Positions 55,045 through 64,000 of a stretch of 64,000 bases of DNA are shown here, in pieces. The position numbers and the translations under genes are program-made. The notes beneath the pieces were generated by a model that was given only the letters and a program-made list of their open reading frames with translations, did no database searches and was not told the origin of the DNA. Source of the stretch: Catenaria anguillulae PL171 (Eukaryota; Blastocladiomycota; Blastocladiomycetes; Blastocladiales; Catenariaceae); assembly GCA_002102555.1 (NCBI GenBank), contig MCFL01000099.1:1-64000 (forward strand), given 5' to 3'. The first letter of the stretch is position 1, and each line of letters begins with the position of its first letter.

Positions 55045-55627
55045 AAGACTTGCGACTGCGGCCTGCTCGCGTGTGCTGGACCTTGGTGGACTCCGCCCGT
55101 TGGGTCCGGGGCAGTTGTATTTGTGTGATCTTTGCATTTTGACTCGTTCCTCCTTCATCACCCTACCCTGGTTCGTTGTTGATTAGTGTCGTATTTTGTT
55201 CCATGTCACACATGTGTTGATAAATCGTGGCATTTCTTGTGTGAACTGCTATTTAACATGCTGCATCCCCCTTCCACAAAGGCTTTGACAACAGCTTTTC
55301 GTTGTTCAAGTTCGTGGAAAGCAAACACTGAACTATGGAATTGCAGTGTAGTATTTACCATTTAATAAACAAGTGACAAGCCCAGGCAAGCTAGGGGAAA
55401 GTGAGAGGAAGAAACAAATAAACAAGAGGGGTGTGAGAAGGGGAAAACAAGTACGCGCTACATGAAACAACGGGGGGAGCAAGCGAAGGGGATCTCGAAG
55501 GGCAGCAATCGAAGCTTCTTTTGACCATCAACCAGCTCAAATGTATACACACTGAAACAAGGGAGGCACACTCACTACAGCAAACGATGAAACAAGAGAA
55601 AAAAAAGCACTTGCAACAACTCAACGC
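55045..55627. other. Convergent 3' flanks of PRPP synthetase and Hsp70
   Basis: 583 bases with no gene; AT-rich around 55340-55390. Confidence 0.45.
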
Positions 55628-57622
55628 TTACTTGCGGCGACCACCACGAGCGTTCTTCTTGGCCTCCTGGGTGTAGAGGGCGTTGAAGACCTTCTGGACG
55701 GTGCGCTCCACCTTCTTCTTGCGGGCAACAAGGTCCTCCTTGGACGCATCCTTGTTGAGCTCGAGCCACTCCATGGCGTCCGAAAGCTCCTCAATGATGG
55801 CATCGGGGTTCTTGAGCTTGAGGGCAACGTTGGCGTCCTGAAGCGTGTTCTCGACTTGGTAAATGTACTCCTCGAGCTGCTGCTTGGCCTCGACACGGGC
55901 AGTGTGGTCGGCATCCTGCTTCTTGAACTTCTCGGCCTCTTGGACAAGACGGTCAATCTCGTCGGCGTTGAGACGGCCAGCCTTGTTGGCAATGGTCACG
56001 TTGGCAGACAAGCCAGAGGTGCGCTCAATGGCAGTCACCTTGAGGAGACCGTTGGCGTCAATCTCGACAATGACCTCGAGCTCGGGGGTACCGCGGGGCG
56101 CGGGCGGGAGACCAGAGAGGGTGAACTCGCCGAGCAAGTTGTTGTCCTTGGTCATGGTGCGCTCACCTTCGTAGATTGGGAACTCGACCGTGGTTTGGTT
56201 GTCGTGGGTCGTGGTGAAGACACGCTTCTTGATGGTCGGGATCGGGGTGTTGCGGGGAACAACCACACCCATGATGCCACCCTCCATCTCGACACCAATC
56301 GACAAGGGCACAACGTCGAGGAGCAACAAGTCCGAGGTGGCGGCCGAGGCGGTACCGGTAAGGACGGCGGCTTGGACAGCGGCACCGTAGGCAACAGCCT
56401 CATCAGGGTTGATCGACTTGTTGAGCTCCTTGCCGTCAAAGAACTCGGTGAGGAGCGACTGGATCTTGGGGATACGGGTGGAACCGCCCACAAGGACAAC
56501 ATCATCAACGTCCTTCTTGTCAACCTTGGCGTCCTTGAGCACCTGCTTGACGGGGTCCATGGTCGAGTTGAAAGCAGCAGAGTTGATTTCCTCGAACTTG
56601 GCACGGGTGATGGTCGAGTAGAAGTCGACACCCTGGAAGAGCGAGTCGATTTCGACAGTGGCCTTGGCCAAGGTCGAGAGCGAACGCTTGGCGCGCTCAC
56701 AAGCGGTGCGGAGACGACGGAGGGCACGCTTGTCGGTGGTCAAGTCCTTCTTGTGCTTGCGCTTGAACTCGGCGGCAAAGTGGTTGACGAGGGTGTTGTC
56801 GAAATCCTCACCACCCAAGTGGGTGTCACCAGCGGTCGACTTGACGGTGAAGACACCATCGGCAATCGAGAGGAGCGACACATCGAAGGTACCACCGCCC
56901 AAATCGAAAATGAGCACAGTCTTGTCCTTCTTGTCCTCCTTGTTCTTCTTGTCCAAACCATAGGCAATGGCGGCAGCCGTGGGCTCGTTGATGATACGGA
57001 GCACATCGAGGCCGGCAATGGAACCAGCATCCTTGGTGGCCTGACGCTGCGAGTCGTTGAAGTAGGCGGGCACGGTAACGACGGCCTTGGACACGGATTG
57101 GCCAATCTTCATCTCGGCAATGTCACGCATCTTGGTCAAGACCATGGCCGAGATCTCCTGGGGGGAGAAGGTCTTGGTCTCGCCTTGGTACTCCGACTTG
57201 GATCAAGGGGGCACCGTTCGAGTCGACGACGGTGAAGGGCCAGTGGGCCATATCGCCTGGCAACCGAGTGGAACGAAGCGAGGACGAGCGATAGAGCGAG
57301 TGAGCGAGTGATGCGGGCATGACGAGCTCAAGAGTGCGGGGGAGAAACACAACATACCCTTGACCGAGGGCTCGTCAAAACGACGACCAATGAGACGCTT
57401 GGCATCGAAGACGGTGTTGGTCGGGTTCATGGCGGCCTGGTTCTTGGCAGCGTCACCAATGAGACGCTCGGTCTCGGTGAAGGCAACGTACGACGGGGTG
57501 GTACGGTTACCTTGCTCGTTGGCAATCACCTCGACACGGCCGTCGGGCGTCATGTAGGCCACGCACGAGTAGGTGGTGCCGAGATCGATACCGATACCGC
57601 CGTTGAAAGCTTCAGTCGACAT
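55628..57622 (-). CDS. Hsp70 chaperone without EEVD (Ssb-like), with a one-base frameshift
   Basis: ATP-driven folding chaperone. Exons 57358-57622 and 55628-57256 (101-base intron). Signatures: [39 protein letters not shown] and [13 protein letters not shown]. The protein ends [10 protein letters not shown], a basic tail with no EEVD. That and the about 630-residue length fit the ribosome-associated Ssb type better than cytosolic Ssa; the assignment is inference. The frame breaks at 57191-57196: the plus strand has CTCCGAC where CTCGAC would keep the conserved [17 protein letters not shown]. The reading IQV and the reading YQGETKTF are one base apart, and total exon length is one base over a multiple of three. 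In a gene this conserved a sequencing indel is most likely. Confidence 0.93.
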
Positions 57623-58008
57623 GGTGATGCTTGGAGATGGTTGGTGGGGGGGCTGGCAAGGAACTAAAGGTTGCACTGGTGCCAAAAGGGAGAGAGCAGT
57701 CTTGGGTGTGGGTGTGTTGTGCGTGTCGTCTGTGCCCAGCTTGCTGCCGTGTGTTTCTGGCTGCTGTTTGCACTCTGCTTGCTCGGCCCGTGATTGGCCT
57801 CGGCTCGAGTTGCATTTGCTCATTCGTGCATCCAAAATGGGTGCGATCGGCGTGCACCTCACGTGCGCTGTTGCCATGCCCTGCATCTCTCTCGCGTGAA
57901 TCACTTTGTCCACTGTTCGACGAGCTGCAGCTCGCCATGGCGCGACAAATCATCTCGGGAGATCCTCTGCTCGCCTGAACCCATGCATCTTCACTTGAAG
58001 CAATCACC
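57623..58008. other. Divergent promoter of Hsp70 and poly-Asn gene
   Basis: 386 bases without a gene. No clear nGAAnnTTCn heat-shock element array was seen by eye. Confidence 0.4.
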
Positions 58009-58987
<979 letters not shown>

Positions 58988-60120
58988 AACAGCATCAGCC
59001 ATCTCCGTTGCTCAGTTTGTCAATGTACATACTCGTGTGCTCTTGGCTTCCTGAGGTCAGGAATTCAACGGCAAGATCCCACGCGTTTATTGTTTCTTGA
59101 CACGATCCATACGCTGCTGGTCGGGTACAAGATGAGCATTCAAGCGTTGAGACGAACCGGCCTTTCTGGTTACTCGTTCTTGGATGTGAGAGCCATTCTG
59201 CCTGGCCCGCCGAGACGCTGTGAGAACTGGACATGCATGAGCTCGCACCCACAAAAACCAAGTCACTGACACCATTGCTGTATAGCCTAATGGAGGTTGA
59301 CCACCAAATACTTGGCAGACGGATCGCAGGACGGAAAGCATAAAGCGAAACCATCACGTGCAATGAAAGCAGACAAAACGACAATGTAGCGTCTGCAAAG
59401 GACGCGTGTCGTTCGTGTCTCAAGGGCAAAAAAGCGATGTGTTGTAATGGGAATCCACTCGCGAAAGCACCTTCTCTCTATCTCTCTCTCTCTACTGTCT
59501 GTCTTCAATCACCACAGCGAGGATCGGGGTACTTTTCCACCAGTGGAAAAATGAAGAAAAACACAATGCCTTGATCCATTTTTCCCCACGTTTCCTCACT
59601 TGGAAAAATTGAACTCATCTTTCTCCACTGTTCTTCCCTGCGAAATCTGACCCTGGTTTCGCTGTGCGCACGCCAAATCATCCCACTTGTCTCCGCTCCC
59701 GCCTACTCTGTGAAATCCAGCACCCCCTGCAATCCACACTCCTCACCCTTGCTTGCCGTTGACCGCCTGACCTTCTGCTACTTCGTTGCTCCGCCTATCA
59801 TCTGCCTCTCCATCCCTTTCGGCCCCTCTCGTCAACGCATAAGGTCGTTTTGTGCTCGCCACCAAGAGCCAGCACCATTACCTTGCCCAAATGCACCACG
59901 GATTGCCCGCCTCGGACGGCAACAGGTCATGTTCGCACCACCCGCCGCCGCATTTACATGCTTCGGGCCATCGGCTTTCACACTCATACGTACACATGAT
60001 ACGTGGAGGCGTGCTGGTAGAAACTGTTGCGTGTGTGACCCATTCTTTGGGAAGATAAACAACAAAAGGACTACGTGTGGGCATACTGAGCGTGCTGCAC
60101 AGATTGTTTCCCATTTCATC
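58988..60120. other. Intergenic with TC microsatellite
   Basis: No gene supported. A (TC)n tract lies at about 59476-59492 and GGAAAAATG/AGAAAAAC-type A-rich motifs near 59545-59570. Confidence 0.45.
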
Positions 60121-60850
60121 TCGGCGTTGATCCAACTTGATCTGCTTGCCTCTCTACGAGTCCATTCATTATCGTGACCGCGTGCAAGAGCGAAAAAACA
60201 CCCCCTTTGAGTGTATGTTGTAATAGCCTCATTCAGCTTGTCGAAATCCAAATGGACTGGGCCTGGACGTCACCGCGTTGGCTAAGGTTACTGTCTGACG
60301 ACACATCTCGCCTGTCCGTGATTCAGTTGGTTGCACGCACTCATCCTCGAACGTGCTCGTGCTTGTACTTTATCATTCTTCATTGGTACGTTTGCCTGGG
60401 ATGCGGCGTACTGGTCAATGGGTTGGGCCCAGGGGCCAGAATGCGATCTGTTGGCTGAAGTGGGTTATCGCGGACGGCTGCGTTTCCCACAGAATAACTC
60501 CCAAGTTCAACCAGAGCAGTGTGCCGTCGTTTGGTGGCCGCAAGATCTTTGTCTTTCACCGGTCATGGTACGCATGCATTCGCTTGCTGCGTACTTGCCC
60601 TTTGGCGCACGCCGCACTTGCCCGCAGCTGGACCGACTTGGGGAGAGGGGGACGTGGCCAAATCAGCGGGCAGACGTTTAGCCTGAGTGGCGGCATTGGC
60701 TTCGGGAAACACTCTTTGGCTAATCGTGGGACATGCTGTGATTCTGCATTTCCCACAGTCACTACCTGCAGCGTATCGGAGTTGCCGACTCGGTTTAGGA
60801 ACTGCCAGTGGCAGTGCATGCCAAGTTTGGTCATCATGGTACGCTCCTAC
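60121..60850 (+). pseudogene. Gene-fragment repeat, copy 2
   Basis: Matches 19580-20405 in opposite orientation. The first about 130 bases are closest (TTGATCCAACTTGATCTGCT recurs exactly). The three exon-like blocks and their GTACGY donors are at the same spacing (60388, 60569, 60839). The VGH..LRFP peptides recur as GYRGRLRFPQNN and LWLIVGHAVILHFPQ. In the third block the codon after Asp-Val is TAG (60674-60682 region) where copy 1 has TAC, so this copy is probably broken. Confidence 0.5.
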
Positions 60851-61302
60851 CCTGCATGTTTTTCGTTTCTTTGATTCTGGAGTGGGTGATGTTATCTCGG
60901 CGTGTAATTTTGCACATTCTTTACGTTCCATTACAAGTCTGCGTGATGAGTTACAGTGAATGAACGATGGATCTCTGTAAATTCCCCATCAATCCATTCA
61001 CGCACATTTGCCCTCTGCCTCTGGAGCAATTACATGAACCTGCTCCGGTCGAAACATGCTCAGAGCTCCAGTGTTTTGCATTCGACGTTCCCAAAATCAC
61101 TTCGATTGTTCACGAGTATCAAAGTCATTGTCCGATGAGTTGACGACATGCAATGACATTCGCTTGCCAAAGACGGGCAGAAATGTATATGTGGCACTAG
61201 ATGATACCCTAATGCGGGAAAAAAACAAAACAAAACAAAAGAAGAAAAAAAAAAAAAAAAAACAAGTGCGTCCAGAGCTAACCCACAAAGCAAGACCTGT
61301 GT
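60851..61302. other. Intergenic, 3' of GTP cyclohydrolase II
   Basis: No gene. An A-rich tract lies at 61218-61262. Confidence 0.45.
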
Positions 61303-63252
61303 TCATCCGCCATATGTCACGCCAACAGACGAAAACGCAATTGGTGTTGGCCCACCGCTCGACCCGGCGAGCGCTGCCGCCACTGGCCGCGGACTCACCA
61401 CTTTGAGCGTCTCCTTGTCTGCTGCACCCGCCACTGCCATACCAACAACCTCTCCATTGGCCGCCATTGCCGTGGATTGCGACTCGACCTGTGTGTGATC
61501 CTCCACCGCGGCTTCCCCATCACTTGCGCTCCCCAACAGCGACGATGCAGACATGCCCGCGACAGGCGACGCAGACAAGTCAATAATGTGGCGCATGCGC
61601 TCCACTTTGGTCCTCAAATACGCTTCCATTTCGGGAAACACGGGCGCAGAGAGGGGCGACGGTCGCGACGCTGCCGAAGCAGAGCGGCCCGGAGGAGGCG
61701 ATGCCGGCGACGTGCATGCCGAGTGCAAGCGCGCGTCCGAGCTCGACCGGTGCGTGGCCAACGGCGGTCTTTCCGACCCAGAACTGCCCTCTTCCCAGTC
61801 TGAGAAACTCGATCCGTCGTCGTCCACGTCGGCGGCCGCCGGATCCAAGGCATGTGTCGTGGGCCCTCCGTGGCAGCAAGCACCATGGTGGTGGGCCCCC
61901 GGCCAAGGCGTGAACGCGCGTTCGTTTTGGCTGTCGAACCCGCTCAGGGTCTCGTCGGCAATCGTCCTGTCCGCCAACGCCTTGCGGCCGCGGCCATTTC
62001 GCCGCGCGTCGGAATGAGCATATTCGGACGCCGATGCCGACGAAACGAGCACGGCATGCGGCTTGCCGGACAAGATGTGCGCAAGCCCGTGTGGCCGTGG
62101 TGCGGCTGTGCTGGTCGATGTCCAGTGTGTTGGAATCATGCCGACGCGATCAACGACCTGGATGCCAACTTTGGCAATCTGCTCCATCTTGTCTGGGTTG
62201 TTGGTCAGCAGTCGGACCTGGTGGATGCCAAGGTCGTCCAGGATGAGTGAAGCGACGTCGTAGGTGCGCAGGTCGGCGGGGTGGTTGAGTAGCAGGTTGG
62301 CTGTGACTGTGTCGTGGCCTTGGTCTTGGAGATTATAAGCACTGGTAAATGCCATTGGAGAAGAGAATGTGGCTTGTCAGGTCAGACCGCCGACATGGAG
62401 TGGGAGCCGAATGTGGACGTACCGAAGCTTTTCCAGCAATCCAATTCCACGGCCCTCCTGACGAAGATACACAATGACGCCGTTTCCCTCAACGCTCATC
62501 AATCTCATGGCTTCATCCAGCTGGTCGCCGCAGTCGCACCGCACGCTGCTGATAGTCTCGCCCGTAAAGCATTCAGAATGCAACCTGACCAATGGTGGCT
62601 CATGAACACTTGCGTTGTCCGCCCCCATCGCCGCTACGGCTGTCGCAGGCCGCGACGCATGTCGTGGATGCACCCTGGGCCCCGTCGATGCACTTGCCGG
62701 GTCGGCCACACTTGCGCCCCTCGTCAACCGATCGGCATCCGACTCGGCGTCGGCGTGCGGCAGGTCGAGCGTGCGCGACCGGATGCGTTGGCCAAACACT
62801 AGGGCAAGGTGCTCCTTGTTGTCGAGCGAGTTGTGGTAGAGGTGGACATACACGTCGGCGCCAAACCGGGTCGGAATGCGTGTGCGGACGAGACACCGCA
62901 CGGTGGGCGTGGCGGACGTGGGTTGAGTGTGCGGGTGAAGACGGGCCATGGGTGCGGGTGACGAGGCGGGGGCGGATGGTGTGGGCGATGGAGCTTGCGG
63001 TGGTGAGGACATGGGCGTCGGTGGATGGAGCGTGCCAGTGGTGTTGTTGGGCGGCTCGGAGACAGACTTGGCCGGTGCGTGCAAGCCGAGGCAAGACTCG
63101 TGGTGGTGGTTGCTTGGGGTGCGTGGCGGAGACGGCGGTTGGATAAGGGGCTGCGACGACATGAGTTGACTTGGGGCGCTATCGATTTTGGCGGCGGCCG
63201 GCGGCAGATCCTTCGGCCAAATGATTGGCAGAGGGAAACTCGGAAGAAGCAA
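61303..63252 (-). CDS. GTP cyclohydrolase II (riboflavin synthesis), with long extensions
   Basis: First step of riboflavin synthesis, opening GTP to the diaminopyrimidine. Exons 62423-63252 and 61303-62341 (81-base intron) join to 622 residues, about twice the usual fungal length. Zinc ligands are in [20 protein letters not shown] (about 228-241). Catalytic segments: [19 protein letters not shown], then across the intron [33 protein letters not shown] and [14 protein letters not shown] Pro/Ser-rich N-terminal region of about 115 residues, an Ala/Ser/Asp-rich insert of about 45 residues between the first strands and the zinc site, and a C-terminal tail of about 220 residues with [10 protein letters not shown] surround the core. 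Start may instead be a later Met such as 63162. Confidence 0.93.
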
Positions 63253-63707
63253 ATGCGGAATGCAGACAGACAGCGATGGGGTTGCAGCCGTCCGTGTATT
63301 TATCGTATCGATAGATTTTGGAGATGGAAACTCAACGAGTGTATTTACATGGAGTGCAAGTGCATGAGGGCGTGAGGGCGTGAGGGCGGGCGATGGAGCG
63401 GACGGTTCGGGGGCAGAGGGAATGCTATGTACGGCGAGTTGAGGATTTATTCATGTACTGTATTGACTTGAATGAGAGGGCCGATCTCATGTCATCCCAT
63501 CGACGGCAGCCAAACACTGTTTGCATCACCTAAGCATGGGGTCGTGGCGCTGTCAGCTCCATGCTGATTTGTCACGCCGGCACACGTCGGCGTGATTCAC
63601 AGCAAGATTCCGTCACGTTCGCTCACAAGACAACACTTGGTTCCCCAAAGCAGGTGGAAATACTTACATGAGCATGTTGCATGCAAGAAACTGGACATTA
63701 ATCTACA
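63253..63707. other. Intergenic, HAD phosphatase to GTP cyclohydrolase II
   Basis: 455 bases with no gene seen. Confidence 0.45.
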
Positions 63708-63992
63708 TCAGTTCGGCAACCCGTTTCCGCTTCCCATGTGCTCCTGCACATACACTGAGAAATCCTGGAGCAAATCCTCAAACGTGTCAAAGACCACATG
63801 CGGCAATCCATGCTGCATGCAATACTTTTCCAAATCCTTGCCGCGCTTGGCGTACAGTCGGTCACAAACGCGTGCACATGGCACGTCGCTGACGCCGTCG
63901 CCGATAAAGACAATGAGCGGCGGAGCCTGTGCAAGGGAATCAGTCTGCGTGGTAGCGTCAAGTTGGGATCGGAATCGCTTCGAGATGCGCAT
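63708..63992 (-). CDS. HAD-superfamily phosphatase, C-terminal exon (gene runs off the window)
   Basis: Partial. The terminal exon (63708 to about 63926, after an apparent CACAG acceptor) encodes the last HAD motif in IVFIGDGVSDVPCA, then RLYAKRGKDLEKYC and VVFDTFEDLLQDF. This matches small HAD phosphatases of the PHOSPHO/MtnX-like group found in fungi, which act on phosphorylated metabolites; the exact substrate cannot be told. The catalytic DxDxT part must lie beyond the window end. The open sequence from 63927 to 63992 is probably intron or the preceding exon. Confidence 0.75.
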   Translation of the reverse strand: MRISKRFRSQLDATTQTDSLAQAPPLIVFIGDGVSDVPCARVCDRLYAKRGKDLEKYCMQHGLPHVVFDTFEDLLQDFSVYVQEHMGSGNGLPN

Positions 63993-64000
63993 GATGGATG

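Noticed and set aside
55856-57235. Long plus-strand open frame opposite Hsp70
   Set aside because: Antisense open frames over Hsp70 genes are a well-known artefact; composition (Leu/Gly/Val/Glu repeats) mirrors the sense codons.

Overview
The window is nuclear DNA of a fungus. Genes carry short introns (about 60-120 bases) with a strong GTACGY donor preference. The gene set includes a myosin-type chitin synthase, a subtilase, alkaline ceramidase, GATOR1 subunit NPRL2, PDK1-type and PAS-kinase-type kinases and a GRASP protein. Codon use is GC-rich. An intron-bearing pyruvate formate-lyase (PFL) with its activating enzyme, together with long low-complexity tails, suggests an early-diverging zoosporic fungus (Blastocladiomycota- or chytrid-like). 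That placement is inference from gene content; no marker here fixes the taxon.

Layout. 0-7.3 kb: mitochondrial thioredoxin (with a one-base break) and an eight-exon chitin synthase. 7.9-13.7 kb: left arm of a large inverted repeat carrying three plus-strand genes: secreted two-module protein A, a caspase-fold pseudoenzyme, and secreted two-module protein B. 13.7-31.0 kb: the spacer, with RBR ubiquitin ligase 1 (-), PFL (+), a gene-fragment repeat, PFL-activating enzyme (+), RBR ligase 2 (-), PDK1-like kinase (-) and GRASP (+). 31.0-36.85 kb: right arm, the same three genes inverted (B', caspase-like', A'). 37-49 kb: NPRL2 (-), alkaline ceramidase (-), MYG1 (+), subtilase (-), PAS-kinase-like kinase (+). 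50-64 kb: hypothetical genes, PRPP synthetase with two apparent GC-AG introns, an Hsp70 without EEVD (with a one-base break), a poly-Asn protein, a second copy of the gene-fragment repeat, GTP cyclohydrolase II, and the 3' end of a HAD phosphatase.

How genes may work together. PFL and its radical-SAM activase form a linked two-gene module for anaerobic pyruvate cleavage to formate and acetyl-CoA. The three-gene cassette in the arms is the most novel part. It has two secreted proteins built from one module of about 110 residues that I do not recognise, and a caspase-like protein that has lost both catalytic positions. All six genes share a TACAAA-type promoter element, and the module-A promoters share a conserved 17-19 bp dyad. 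The arms are nearly identical near the spacer and diverge outward. A short RBR-like coding tail at the inner edge of the right arm suggests the left arm is the source.

Limits. Exon joins were worked out by hand from splice signals and frame arithmetic. Family calls rest on remembered motifs, not searches. No convincing tRNA, rRNA, CRISPR array or transposase gene was seen.
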